Origin: CAZTDD01 sp964612675
GTDB lineage: Bacteria > Hinthialibacterota > Hinthialibacteria > Hinthialibacterales > JAKPRU01
Reading direction: 5' to 3'
Assembly (NCBI GenBank): GCA_964612675.1
Contig: CAZTDD010000020.1
Coordinates: 5,124-69,123 of the forward strand
Length of the DNA: 64,000 nt
Part shown: piece by piece, positions 35,673 to 45,108 of the stretch
How positions within the stretch are numbered: the stretch's first letter is position 1
How the letters are laid out: each line of letters begins with the position of its first letter
Made by a program: the position numbers and the translations under genes
Notes under the pieces: model-generated
Database searches by the model: none
The model's input: the letters and a program-made list of their open reading frames with translations, nothing else
Told to the model about the DNA's origin: nothing

Positions 35673-37058
35673 TTATCCCAGCTTCCACGGCGATCGGTAT
35701 TTATAGGAAAGGAATTTGTTTGCTTTCTCTGTGTTGACGGCGCGCTCGTTTTTCGCATCCCACTCGATGAGACATCCCGCGTGATATGCTATGTTTCCTA
35801 ATAGCGTCGCGCTGGTGGAGCGATGTCCGTTCTCAATCGGTGCGTTACACTGCTCGCGGCTTTTTACGCAATCCAGGAAGTTCCGGGCATGATGTTCGGT
35901 GTCTTTACCGTCGCCCTCAAACTCGACCGCCTCCATCCGTTCCCCTTTCCGCTGTGGTCGGTCGTCTTTTCGGATACGCGGCGAACGTGCCGGGACTTCA
36001 TGCGGAGTCTCTTCCGGATTCTCGAAGCAGAAATTGGGCATATCCCAGTCCTCCGGAATGACTTCCCATCTGCGTCCGCTGATGTATAACGTTCCCTCGG
36101 TGCCCCTGAATTCCATATTCGAACCAAGACGGTCCGTTCTCGCGTCGTTGCAGTTGATCTGGCTGAACGTGACGATGACACCGTCATCGTATTCCCAGGT
36201 CACTTCCATCGTGTCGGGGATTTCGCGGTTGTCTTTAACTGCGTAGATACCGCCGATTGCGGCAATCTTCTTCGGCGCATTTTGTCCGAGCGCCCACTGG
36301 ATTACATCGAGGTAATGAGTTCCAAAGTTGGTCAGCTGTCCGCCGGAGTAGTCCCAGAACCAACGGAATTTGTAGAGGCACCGATTCGGGTTATAGCGAA
36401 CCTTCGGTGCGGGACCGAGCCACAGATCCCAATCGAGCTCATCGGGCGGATCACAGTCCGGCGGGTCCCCGATTCCGTCAGGAAATTCGTTTTGTACGTG
36501 ATAGCATCGCACCCGGGTGACCTTGCCGATACCGCCGTTGCGTATGAACTCCGCCGCCCTCCGGCACGCTTCAGAGGAGCGGCGGTGCGTCCCGAGTTGG
36601 ACGACGCGGTTCGCCTTCTCTGCAGCTTCGACCATTTTGCGGCCTTCGGTAATCGTGAGCGAGAGAGGTTTCTCGATATAGATATCCTTCCCGGCATCGC
36701 AGGCGTCGATGACCTGCAAGGCATGCCAGTGGTCGGGAGTAGCAATTACCACGGCATCGATATCGTTCAACTCCAGGAGTCGCCGGTAGTCTTTGAACGT
36801 GCGAGGGCTTCCGCCGACGGTCTCAACGGCCTTATCGAGATAAGGCCGATAGACGTCGCATAACGCGGTCACTTCCTGGTCATCGTTCAGCAGAAATGCG
36901 CGAAGGACCTGGTCGCCTCGATTCCCGACACCGATGAATCCGAGCCGGACACGATCGTTTGCGCCCAATGCTTTCGTCGCTCCGATCCCGGACGCTGCGC
37001 CAACGGCGGCGGCGAGTGTTCCTTTATTGAATGTCCGTCTGGAGAATGTATCGTTCAT
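35673..37058 (-). CDS. Tat-exported Gfo/Idh/MocA family oxidoreductase (second copy)
   Basis: A 461-residue relative of the oxidoreductase at 1587-2909. The Tat signal is SRRTFNKG (R7-R8) followed by an Ala/Gly-rich hydrophobic run. The nucleotide site GVGNRG lies at 43-48, and EKPLSLT carries the catalytic lysine. The GGQLTNFGTHYLDVIQWALG segment is typical of exported planctomycete-like members. Expected to oxidise a sugar hydroxyl outside the cytoplasm. A 226-base gap upstream carries two repeat fragments (37137-37161 and 37243-37270) and no other feature. Confidence 0.87.
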   Translation of the reverse strand: MNDTFSRRTFNKGTLAAAVGAASGIGATKALGANDRVRLGFIGVGNRGDQVLRAFLLNDDQEVTALCDVYRPYLDKAVETVGGSPRTFKDYRRLLELNDIDAVVIATPDHWHALQVIDACDAGKDIYIEKPLSLTITEGRKMVEAAEKANRVVQLGTHRRSSEACRRAAEFIRNGGIGKVTRVRCYHVQNEFPDGIGDPPDCDPPDELDWDLWLGPAPKVRYNPNRCLYKFRWFWDYSGGQLTNFGTHYLDVIQWALGQNAPKKIAAIGGIYAVKDNREIPDTMEVTWEYDDGVIVTFSQINCNDARTDRLGSNMEFRGTEGTLYISGRRWEVIPEDWDMPNFCFENPEETPHEVPARSPRIRKDDRPQRKGERMEAVEFEGDGKDTEHHARNFLDCVKSREQCNAPIENGHRSTSATLLGNIAYHAGCLIEWDAKNERAVNTEKANKFLSYKYRSPWKLG

Positions 37059-37136
37059 GGTTTCGAGCTCCTCTCTCCACGCTGGCCTGGTCTCGATATA
37101 TCTTACTATGACAGGTCGTGTGTTTTGGGGGAAGGT

Positions 37137-37161
37137 GTTGGTGGGCTACGTTCCTCCGAGG
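37137..37161. repeat. Single arm of GGTGGGCTACG repeat
   Basis: GTTGGTGGGCTACG plus TTCCTCCGAGG matches the left arm of the repeat at 51417; no complementary arm remains, so this is probably a decayed copy. Confidence 0.55.
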
Positions 37162-37242
37162 TTCTGAAAGCGGTAATCTCGGGCATCTTGCCGCAGGCCG
37201 GAGAATGCCTTATCCTTTCCCTGGTATGAACCAAATACGGCT

Positions 37243-37270
37243 GTAGCGCCCAGGTTTATCCCGGGCGAGG
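37243..37270. repeat. GTAGCGCCCAGG-family hairpin
   Basis: GTAGCGCCCAGGTTTATCCC and GGGCGA form a short stem around TTTA. The same sequence opens the compound repeat at 44802-44905. It lies just ahead of the lptE start at 37285. Confidence 0.65.
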
Positions 37271-37284
37271 GGCTTTGAAAACAG

Positions 37285-37785
37285 ATGAGTTTCAAGATGT
37301 TCCATAGAACCCAAGCGCTTCTTCTGGTGGTCGTCCTTAGCCTTGCGTCCTGTGCGACAACACACGAAACCGTCCTTGGCGAGGATTACGATACAATCTG
37401 TATTCCTGTCTTCGAAAACGACACCATGCATTCCGGGATGGAGGAAGCGATTACCGCGTCGGTGATTCATGCGTTCATTCGGGATCGCCGTATGAAAGTG
37501 ACCGGCCGATCGCATGCCGACGCGATCCTGGAGGCAAGGATCGCAGAGGTCGAGGTTGAGCCGATCAATTTCACGGATCTGGATCGGGCGGTCGGGTACA
37601 ACATGACCATGGTGGTAACCGCGCAGATGTTTGAGCGGGCAACCGGGAAGGCCCTTACTCCCGAGTCGAGATTTGAGGTACGCGGTCCGTTTCTCTTGTC
37701 GAATGAACCCAGTGCGGAACGCCAGCGGGATGTCGGCACACGTCTCGCGGACAACATCATCAGCCAATTCCTCGATGGATGGTGA
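37285..37785 (+). CDS. LptE-like outer-membrane LPS assembly lipoprotein
   Basis: A 166-residue lipoprotein. The lipobox LASC places the lipidated cysteine at residue 23. The mature part contains the LptE core with TICIPVFENDT, and the C-terminal RLADNIISQFLDGW helix typical of the LptE superfamily. LptE plugs LptD for LPS insertion. The gene order lptE-holA is the same as in E. coli, which supports the call. ATG 37297 is an alternative start. A palindrome lies 15 bases upstream. Confidence 0.75.
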   Translation: MSFKMFHRTQALLLVVVLSLASCATTHETVLGEDYDTICIPVFENDTMHSGMEEAITASVIHAFIRDRRMKVTGRSHADAILEARIAEVEVEPINFTDLDRAVGYNMTMVVTAQMFERATGKALTPESRFEVRGPFLLSNEPSAERQRDVGTRLADNIISQFLDGW

Positions 37786-37792
37786 TTCACGT

Positions 37793-38785
37793 ATGCCGCC
37801 CCGCCGTCCGACTTCATCCAGCAAAGATACTCTTCCCAAGGCACCCATTCTCATTTTGTCCGGTACGGATACGTTCAAGATCAAGCAGACCGTTCAGAGA
37901 CTGATCGAGCGCGAGGGCGGTGACGATTCTTGTGAACGTCGTGACTACGATGCCGCACAGGACGAGACGCGTTCGGCGTTGACCGACGCGGCGTCCCCGT
38001 CGTTGTTTGTTCCTTCCAGAGTCATTGTGATTCACAATCTCGATAAGGCGAAAGTGGACTCGTTGGAAGCGCTCCTCAACTATGTGAAACAACCGGCAAC
38101 AGACAGTACGCTTGTTTTGGTTCTCGGTTCGAAAGGATCCCCCAAGAAAGCTCTGAAAGAGTTACTGACGGAAGTTCCGGTGGTTGAGATCGCTGCAGCG
38201 AGCCGCAGCGATATCCGCTCCTTGATTGTACGAAGATTCAAAGAAGCAAAAATCGCAATCGACAAAGATGCCTTCGACTTGCTCTTGGAACAGGTAGGCG
38301 ATCGTGGAGAAGATGCGCTGGGCGAAGTCGAGAAGATGATTCTCTGGGCTGGGGAAGGGAACCGGATCGACCTGGAGACGTGTCAAAAGCTGTTGACGAC
38401 AGAGGCGGAAGAGGAGATCTGGGCGACAACGCGCGCGGTAGGCGAAAAGAACTCGGCAAAGGCCCTAATCAGCCTTCGTCGTGCGCTCGATCAGGGGCTG
38501 GATTCGTTTGCTTTGCTTGGGATGCTGGCGCGATCGTTCCGTCAAATGTGGTCGTTGCGTGTCGCGAAAGAGGAGGGAATTCCACAGCAGAAGTTGTCCC
38601 AGGTAACAGGGCTCAAAGGGTATGCTCTCCAGGCGACCGCACGCCAGGTTCAGGGATTCAGCCGCACGAGTTTGGAGCACGGGCTCGCGCGTATCCGCGA
38701 AACCGATATTGCCATCAAAGGCGGTTCCTCGCTCCCCGAAATGGCACTGGAGCGGTTGGTTGTGGAGTTGTGCAGCGGAGACTAG
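37793..38785 (+). CDS. holA: DNA polymerase III subunit delta
   Basis: A 330-residue clamp-loader subunit. PILILSGTDTFKIKQTV opens the AAA+-like domain I, which lacks a P-loop as expected for delta. A TLVLVLGSKG strand follows, then DLLLEQVGDRGEDALGEVEKM with the lid, and the C-terminal collar domain (SLRRALDQGLDSFALLGMLARSFRQMW). Length agrees with the family (about 340). ATG 37793 lies eight bases after lptE; ATG 37775, overlapping lptE by 11 bases, is an alternative. Confidence 0.85.
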   Translation: MPPRRPTSSSKDTLPKAPILILSGTDTFKIKQTVQRLIEREGGDDSCERRDYDAAQDETRSALTDAASPSLFVPSRVIVIHNLDKAKVDSLEALLNYVKQPATDSTLVLVLGSKGSPKKALKELLTEVPVVEIAAASRSDIRSLIVRRFKEAKIAIDKDAFDLLLEQVGDRGEDALGEVEKMILWAGEGNRIDLETCQKLLTTEAEEEIWATTRAVGEKNSAKALISLRRALDQGLDSFALLGMLARSFRQMWSLRVAKEEGIPQQKLSQVTGLKGYALQATARQVQGFSRTSLEHGLARIRETDIAIKGGSSLPEMALERLVVELCSGD

Positions 38786-38792
38786 AGTCTGA

Positions 38793-41700
38793 TTATCTCA
38801 AGGACAACAGCATCGGCATCAATGCTCTGTAGATCTTCTCCTGCAATTCCTCGTCAGCAGTGCGCCTCTCGATCATTTCCCATATTTGCCTATCACGCCG
38901 GTTGACGAACTCCTCATACGACCTGAAAACGCGGAGACATTCCTCCGGCTCGTGAGGAACTTGTACAATACCCCGGGAGCCGGAGTTCGCAAGGAGAATG
39001 AGAAGATCGTCTTGCTCCGGAATCTTCGTGTCGACACTTTCAGTGACTTTTTTCCCTTTCTTGAATAGAATGCCGTGACCGTTGATCAGGCCTCTGTCGT
39101 CCGGTCCGGCCACTCCCTCAAGAGGTAATTCATAGGAGTCAAATGGCTTCGAACTATCGAGAAAATCAAGTCTGTAATGTCTTAAAAGACCTGGATCCTT
39201 GTCTACAATATCTTCATACACTTGAACAGCAACTGCACGGGGATCGGTTTGTCCACGGCGTTTGGCTCTTTTCTTGTTCAGGATTGCCTTTTCCTCTTTC
39301 TGACGTACAGACTCAAAGAAACGCTTCAGATAAAGATATAGACTATCAATTAGCCTCTCGCGCTGCTCCTTTCGCCGTACTCCCAGCATTTTCAAGACAG
39401 CATCGTCGAGCTCTCTGCGATCCTCCATGTCGAGTTCACAGATATCACAGAGGCTCCTCAGCTCATGTTTCTTGCCTGCTTCATGATAGGCCATTTCACG
39501 CATACGCCGTTCCGACAAGAACTGCATAGGCGGACGTTTCTTGAGCTCGTTGAATGCTGCAGCGACACGTTCGCGCGTCTTCGGAGTTGTGTCCCTGGGA
39601 TCCGGAACGCGCATCATCTTCACATCGACGACCTCTGTCTTTAGATTACCCTCTACTCCAACTGGCCGCCCATACTGAAATTTCGATAGAACGACCCAAC
39701 TGGAGTTGAGGATTCCCCCGAGCACATCCATCTCGACGTCATCGCTGGAGATATCAAATAGGTTATGATTGCAAATAAGGTTATGAACGTTACACGGGAT
39801 GACGTGTTTATATTGTTGAGCCATGGGCCAAAACAATTGTCCCCGCCGGTGACCGGTCAAGTCATACCATTCTCTATCACTACTTGCACGGCTTGCGCAT
39901 GTGGAACCCTCGTGGTAGCCGTTTTTCTCTCCCCATTCAATGTAGTCCAAAACGTATGTGCCTTGGATCTCTGACTTTGGCTTATCCACCAGGAGGATCT
40001 GGTACTTACAGTCCTCGGGTGTTGCAGTGTATGCTCGGATCTCCATCAGACTATGCACTTCTGGCTCCAAGTACATACCCTCGATAGGTCTGACCTCTCC
40101 GCGTCCTTCTCCGCACAAGACTAACTTCACTTTGCCCGATTTGACGTCTTTCCGAGGGACTCCATACTCTAATTCGAACATGCCGCGATCCCCGTAGGTG
40201 TCTAAGCACTCATCGCTGCAGTCTCTCGGGAAGAAAAAGCAGTCCTTGCCGCTTGTTATGCCGCGCCAGACATCGGCAATCTCTGCCAGAGGGACTATTC
40301 TGGCCCCGTACTCTTCGATAAGTCGAAACCAGGAGTCGGGAGCTCTTAGATGGACTCCCCATTTCCCTCCGTAGTAATCCCCATCCTGTGCCTCCGGGTC
40401 ATCACTACCACCGTCATTCGATCTCTTCGTGAGTATACCTTGCTGAACTCCGTTATCCCAAAGATCCCCTTGGCGGACAAGCCGTACACGGTAGGCTTCC
40501 GTGGAAGTGTTTTCCTGCACCGACAGGATTTCGTCCCGGAAGGAATCCACAACCTCAACCGCTCCCGCAGTAGTGCCGTCGTGAGCAAACATATCCTTGA
40601 CCATTCGCCGGAGCTGCACGAATCGTACGCTATTATTCATCCGTACCGATTCGTCTTTTTGCCTACGGAGGATTGTAATCGCTGTAACAACTCTGGCTCC
40701 TACGAACCACGGCTCACGCAGACTCTCGACAATTGCGATAATCTCGAAATTCCGAAGGATCCATTCTTGCAGCCGAAAGCCATACTCAACGTCCAGCCAT
40801 TGACTCGATGTGAGGAAACAGAGGTAACCGCCTTCTTTTAAAAAAGCGGCTGCATGGGGCCAGAAGTAGCAGTGAATATCGCTTCTTCCGGACAATCCAG
40901 CCTTACTGGTGTCATTGACCAGTTTGCGATAGGCGTTCTTTTTGTTTTGTGGTATGTCTTCTTGTCGTATGTAAGGGGGATTTCCCACTACGGCGTCCAA
41001 TTGTGGGATCTTGATTTTGCGGTGTGAAGTTTTACCGAGACCTTTTGCTTTAGCGTGATGAGGAACCGTAAGAAACACATTTTCCGGCGCCACCTCAAAG
41101 AAATCACTGCGTGCTATCTGGGGATAGTTTTCATCATCGACCAAGTTTCGTGTGGCGAGGTTGATTGTTGTCAAGTGCGCTGCAAAATGGGAGACATCCG
41201 TTCCATAAAGGTCCAGAAGAAGATCGTGGTGCTGTCGGTTTGGGGCGAGCTCACGTTTGCGAGCGTACGCCCGGACAAGGAATGTACCACCGCCACAAGC
41301 CGGGTCCATGATTGTTGCTTTGCCGTCCCTGATACAGAAGCTGTTGATCAGATCCACGACTTCAACCCGGGTGTAGAATTGTCCATACTTGTGCCGCTCG
41401 TCTGGGCTAATTAGTCTTTCGAAAATATTACCAATTACCTCATAATCCAGCTGTGAGAAATCGAAGCGGTGAATCTGGTTTATGAGTTCGCGCCAGTGAG
41501 CAACAGCATGATCTGAATAGAAAGGAATGCGGTTGCCTATTCCCTTGTGTTCTTCGCCGAAGACAGTCTCGTAGTCACCGGTAGTCTCCATGGCGCTTGT
41601 GAAATGGCCTTCAAGATGCAGACGGAGTTCGTCGCCTTTCGCCATGTGCTCGGGAACCGACAGCTTATCCATCTTTGACTTGTAGCGTTTGAGAAGCGCT

Positions 41701-42443
41701 TCACGGAAGACAATCTTATTTACCAGAGCATAGCAGGCGAACTTAGAGGCGCGCTCGAGATTATCCAGAATACCTTCCGGATCGTCGTAAATTACCCAGC
41801 CCTGTTCCTCCCGCATCCACTTATCAAGTTTCTCTCGGAATTTGGCGTTATTGTAATGTTTCTGTAGCTCAGCCAAAGTTAAGATAATTGGCATGTTCAG
41901 GTGCGATTCCAAGGCATCGATGAATTTTTCATCGGGCGATTGTGTGCCTATTTGATATCTGCCTCGCAGAATCTGCGCGAAGTCGTCGAGAAACTTCGGG
42001 AGCCAGTATTGAATCGCGTGTGTTGTACTCGGGACGCTGAGGTGACTCGGTTTATGGACTTCCGTTACGTCCCAGGATGTGTATTTGCGGTCTTTTTGAG
42101 CGGTTCTTGCCGGGAAAGTTTCCCAGAGGACACATTCGTTGACATTCCATGTGAAAAAGTAAGGAGATTTGGCCCGCATGGCCTTTCTCCTCGCATCTTG
42201 CACGAGCTTCTCGTTATAAGGACTTCCCCCGTCGGGCCTGTAGGGGAGTTTTATCTCCCCAGTAAGTACGATCTTCCTGTCTCTGTCGAATAAGGTCAGG
42301 TCACGCCGTCTGCGGGAATCCTTGCTTTGTTGTTCGCATCTTACCGACGAGAAGGGAAGACGTTCTTCATCCGCGATGATTTGGTTAATCCAGCCCGCTA
42401 CTTCGGCCGCGAATTCCCATTCGTTCATATCTGTGACACTCAT
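38793..42443 (-). CDS. Large N6-adenine methylase with nuclease-like N-terminus (type IIG or PglX-like)
   Basis: A 1216-residue DNA modification protein. N-terminal D48...E63-x-K65 (in LTGEIKLPY) resembles a PD-(D/E)xK nuclease core, close to the DNA-adenine methylase domain: motif I DPACGGGTF at 380-388 and motif IV NPPY at 488-491. The remaining 700 residues would hold the target-recognition region and a helical C-terminus. Fused nuclease and methylase in one chain fits type IIG restriction enzymes; the length also fits PglX of BREX or DrmMI of DISARM, but none of their partner genes is here. ATG 42443 is chosen over GTG 42476; ATG 42428 is possible. It converges on holA with 7 bases between. 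Confidence 0.8.
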   Translation of the reverse strand: MSVTDMNEWEFAAEVAGWINQIIADEERLPFSSVRCEQQSKDSRRRRDLTLFDRDRKIVLTGEIKLPYRPDGGSPYNEKLVQDARRKAMRAKSPYFFTWNVNECVLWETFPARTAQKDRKYTSWDVTEVHKPSHLSVPSTTHAIQYWLPKFLDDFAQILRGRYQIGTQSPDEKFIDALESHLNMPIILTLAELQKHYNNAKFREKLDKWMREEQGWVIYDDPEGILDNLERASKFACYALVNKIVFREALLKRYKSKMDKLSVPEHMAKGDELRLHLEGHFTSAMETTGDYETVFGEEHKGIGNRIPFYSDHAVAHWRELINQIHRFDFSQLDYEVIGNIFERLISPDERHKYGQFYTRVEVVDLINSFCIRDGKATIMDPACGGGTFLVRAYARKRELAPNRQHHDLLLDLYGTDVSHFAAHLTTINLATRNLVDDENYPQIARSDFFEVAPENVFLTVPHHAKAKGLGKTSHRKIKIPQLDAVVGNPPYIRQEDIPQNKKNAYRKLVNDTSKAGLSGRSDIHCYFWPHAAAFLKEGGYLCFLTSSQWLDVEYGFRLQEWILRNFEIIAIVESLREPWFVGARVVTAITILRRQKDESVRMNNSVRFVQLRRMVKDMFAHDGTTAGAVEVVDSFRDEILSVQENTSTEAYRVRLVRQGDLWDNGVQQGILTKRSNDGGSDDPEAQDGDYYGGKWGVHLRAPDSWFRLIEEYGARIVPLAEIADVWRGITSGKDCFFFPRDCSDECLDTYGDRGMFELEYGVPRKDVKSGKVKLVLCGEGRGEVRPIEGMYLEPEVHSLMEIRAYTATPEDCKYQILLVDKPKSEIQGTYVLDYIEWGEKNGYHEGSTCASRASSDREWYDLTGHRRGQLFWPMAQQYKHVIPCNVHNLICNHNLFDISSDDVEMDVLGGILNSSWVVLSKFQYGRPVGVEGNLKTEVVDVKMMRVPDPRDTTPKTRERVAAAFNELKKRPPMQFLSERRMREMAYHEAGKKHELRSLCDICELDMEDRRELDDAVLKMLGVRRKEQRERLIDSLYLYLKRFFESVRQKEEKAILNKKRAKRRGQTDPRAVAVQVYEDIVDKDPGLLRHYRLDFLDSSKPFDSYELPLEGVAGPDDRGLINGHGILFKKGKKVTESVDTKIPEQDDLLILLANSGSRGIVQVPHEPEECLRVFRSYEEFVNRRDRQIWEMIERRTADEELQEKIYRALMPMLLSLR

Positions 42444-42482
42444 GGTTGTATACCGACTACAAGATGTTACCCGCACTCAAGA

Positions 42483-43109
42483 TTAGTGGATTTCTAACAG
42501 TTCTATTATTGTCGTGAAAGCGGCTGTCGTGTCAACGTAGGCGTAGCGGCCGCCGGTGAAATCGCCGGTCTGGATCGTGGGATAGCCTTTCTTGTCCAGC
42601 CACTCCAAAACCTTGTCCATGTCGTTCACCTCGAAGGCGATGTGATGGACCGATTCACCCTGTTCATCCAATGCCTCCTGCCATGTACTCGGACCGCCTA
42701 TCGGCTCGATCAACTCGAATGTCACCTGTCCCAACGGAAAGAAGGCCAACTTCGCACGGGCGGGGGTCGGCTTGCCGCGGTATTTCGTGTGTGCCTTGTC
42801 TTCGGTATCGGTGATGATCGGCTTCGGGACGTCCATGCCAAGCAGGTCAGCGAACCGCTTCGAGGCCGCATCGATATCTTTGACCACAAACGCAACTTGG
42901 GTCAGTTTCTTTAGCTCGATACCGCTTTCTTTTAGATCCTCCGCCGCGGCGAGAATTGATCGTTCACTCGCCTCTCCCGTGGACGCGTCATCCGGCGCTG
43001 CCATGGCTGACAGTCCCAGTGCCGAGCTGCCTGCTGTGCAGCCCGCCAGACAAGCCAAAAGATCTCGTCGATTGAAGAAACCGCTCTTGGACAGTAATTC
43101 GTTTATCAT
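42483..43109 (-). CDS. VOC-family (glyoxalase-like) protein with Tat-type signal
   Basis: A 208-residue protein. After a 15-residue leader come twin arginines (NRRDLLACLAG) and a hydrophobic run, then a vicinal-oxygen-chelate domain from about residue 60. The domain has the FVVKDIDAASKRFADLLG start and HHIAFEVNDMD in the second half, resembling methylmalonyl-CoA epimerase/glyoxalase members. GGAGG five bases before ATG 43109 supports this start. VOC enzymes are normally cytoplasmic, so an export signal is odd. It is 39 bases from the restriction-modification gene, on the same strand. Substrate unknown. Confidence 0.75.
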   Translation of the reverse strand: MINELLSKSGFFNRRDLLACLAGCTAGSSALGLSAMAAPDDASTGEASERSILAAAEDLKESGIELKKLTQVAFVVKDIDAASKRFADLLGMDVPKPIITDTEDKAHTKYRGKPTPARAKLAFFPLGQVTFELIEPIGGPSTWQEALDEQGESVHHIAFEVNDMDKVLEWLDKKGYPTIQTGDFTGGRYAYVDTTAAFTTIIELLEIH

Positions 43110-43255
43110 CAAATCCTCCATAGGCGTGCATATCGCATATGTATTCTGATCTTCGCAGTATCTTACCTGTTGCCAGACGAATTACGAGGTTCAGAAGATG
43201 CATCCTGTCCAGGCTATTGCCGACTTCCCTGTGTAGAACAGTTCGGGCTAAAGCG

Positions 43256-44287
43256 TCACAGCCATTCATACTGCGTATTTCGTTTCTGTGGCCGGAAGTC
43301 CGCATCCTCGATCAGCTCCCTGAGCCTCTGCTCACTCGCGCAATGGCTTGTGCCGGCCAAACGAACAACGTTCTCCTCCATCGTGGTGCCTCCCATGTCA
43401 TCCGCACCGAAAAACAACGCTATCTGGCCGATCTCCTCTTTCTGCGTAATCACCGAGGCCTGAATATGGGGAAAGTTGTCTAGAAAGATTCGCGAAATCG
43501 CCAATGTTCTCAGATACTCGAACCCACCCACCGGCAGCAGATGCTGGAGACGTGTGTTACGAGGTTGGAATGTCCAACAAATGAACGCGGTGAATCCGCC
43601 GGTTCGATCCTGAAGATCACGTAATCTCATCAAATGCTCGACCCGATCTTCATACGTTTCTACATGACCGAACATCATAGTCGCGGTGGTGCGCAGGCCG
43701 ATCGTGTGTGCCTCTTCCATGACGGAAATCCACTCGTTTGCCGAACACTTACGGGCGCTGATTTGTTGCCTGACCCCGTCTGACAGAATCTCCGCGCCGC
43801 CACCCGGGATACTGTCGAGTCCAGCGTCTCTCAGTTCGATCAGAACATCTCGAATCGTTTTTTTATGGAGTTTCGCCATTCCGACAATTTCCGGCGGTGA
43901 AAAGGCGTGCAGCGTGACGTCGAATTGTTCCTTGATTGTGGACAGGAGCCATTTGTAGAAATCGAAATCGAGTCCCGGATGAATCCCACCCTGTAGCAAT
44001 ACCGTTGTTCCGCCGACATCCACAAGCTCTTGGACTTTGGTCAGCAGCTGATTCCGGTTCAGCACAAATGCGTCCGGGTCGTTCGAGTCGCGGTGGAAAG
44101 CACAGAATTCGCAGCGGGCGGTGCAGATATTGGTGTAGTTGACATTTCGGTCGACGACATAGGTCACAACGTTCGGATCGGCGATCCGGAGCCGCAGGTC
44201 GTGTGCCCGTTTGCCCAGATCCAGAAGATCACCATCACGGAAGAGAGTAAGTGCCTCGTCAGGGGATATTCGGGGAATCTTGTTCAT
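43256..44287 (-). CDS. mqnC: Dehypoxanthine futalosine cyclase
   Basis: A 343-residue radical SAM enzyme converting dehypoxanthine futalosine to cyclic form in the futalosine route to menaquinone. The cluster cysteines are C55, C59, C62 (CTARCEFC); VDRNVNYTN precedes and LQGGIHPGLD, SIPGGGAEIL and MMFGHVET are family segments separating MqnC from MqnE and CofG/H. No other mqn gene is in the window. Its start lies within the end of the upstream TPR lipoprotein gene (29-base overlap), so the two are co-transcribed. Confidence 0.9.
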   Translation of the reverse strand: MNKIPRISPDEALTLFRDGDLLDLGKRAHDLRLRIADPNVVTYVVDRNVNYTNICTARCEFCAFHRDSNDPDAFVLNRNQLLTKVQELVDVGGTTVLLQGGIHPGLDFDFYKWLLSTIKEQFDVTLHAFSPPEIVGMAKLHKKTIRDVLIELRDAGLDSIPGGGAEILSDGVRQQISARKCSANEWISVMEEAHTIGLRTTATMMFGHVETYEDRVEHLMRLRDLQDRTGGFTAFICWTFQPRNTRLQHLLPVGGFEYLRTLAISRIFLDNFPHIQASVITQKEEIGQIALFFGADDMGGTTMEENVVRLAGTSHCASEQRLRELIEDADFRPQKRNTQYEWL

Positions 44288-44780
44288 GGGGAGATATTTC
44301 TGTTTCTTTTGTTGCTCCTAGAATTTCAACAGGGACATCGGGTGAGATACTCTTAACCGACTCTCGAATTCCGTCCAGCCAGCGCTGACATTCCTGAATT
44401 TCATCACGGTACTCTGCGAATTGTCTTGCTCGGACAATGTGACTGACCGCCTCATCCCATTGTTCCTGCTCGACTGCATATTGAGCAAGCAGCAGATGAG
44501 CGCGGCAATCGTCGGGACGCAGCCGGACGAATTCGCGGAGGGCCTCCGCCGCGGCTTCGTTCTTCCCTTGTTTCAGTCTGCAATTTGCCAGAGCCCGGTA
44601 AGCTTCGGCAAGACTGGGGTTGTGTTCTACAACACGTTCGAACTTCTTCTCAGCTTCAGACCAATCTTCCTGCTTCATCGCAATTCCGCCTTCCGCGAGA
44701 AGCTGCTCCACATTGGGCGCACACGAGGCCAGCAGGAGAAGTCCGGCGATGGCTGCATATAGAAGTCTCGTTATTGGCAT
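44259..44780 (-). CDS. TPR-containing lipoprotein
   Basis: A 173-residue envelope protein. The lipobox is LASC after a hydrophobic run, giving a lipidated cysteine near residue 20. Two or three TPR units (WSEAEKKFERVVEHNPSLAEAYR, KNEAAAEALREFVRLRP and a third) follow. ATG 44780 is preferred to the upstream TTG. The 3' end overlaps mqnC by 29 bases, which suggests joint transcription, but no link in function is evident. A compound repeat lies upstream. Confidence 0.7.
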   Translation of the reverse strand: MPITRLLYAAIAGLLLLASCAPNVEQLLAEGGIAMKQEDWSEAEKKFERVVEHNPSLAEAYRALANCRLKQGKNEAAAEALREFVRLRPDDCRAHLLLAQYAVEQEQWDEAVSHIVRARQFAEYRDEIQECQRWLDGIRESVKSISPDVPVEILGATKETEISPHEQDSPNIP

Positions 44781-44801
44781 CGTATATTCGCTTTCTTTCA
44801 A

Positions 44802-44905
44802 CCGTAGCGCCCAGGTTTACCCTGGGCGACCTTGAGATCCGGGATAGACCCAGACAATATGCGCCTGGCCGGCCCGGACGCCCGGGATGAACCCGGGCAC
44901 TACGG
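44802..44905. repeat. Compound CGCCCAGG/CGCCCGGG repeat flanked by CCGTAG/CTACGG
   Basis: Two hairpins, CGCCCAGG-TTTAC-CCTGGGCG (from 44808) and CGCCCGGG-ATGA-CCCGGGC (from 44879), sit between outer arms CCGTAG (44802-44807) and CTACGG (44900-44905). The unit is the same as at 37243. It occupies a third of the 328-base gap 44781-45108; the rest of that gap shows nothing. Confidence 0.75.
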
Positions 44906-45108
44906 TGATCCTGGCTCTATTCCGGCTGTCGCATTCAGGATCGAGAATGCCCACGTTCATCATACCTGACTACAATATTTCCTAAACGTCTCTAAACCGG
45001 TGGCAAAGCGAGTTTTGCCTTCAGGACTCATACTTGATCATTTCTGTATGCTTTCCTAGAATGAAATTGCCCGGGTTAATGCAAAGGCATCGAACGGAAG
45101 GTTGGCGA

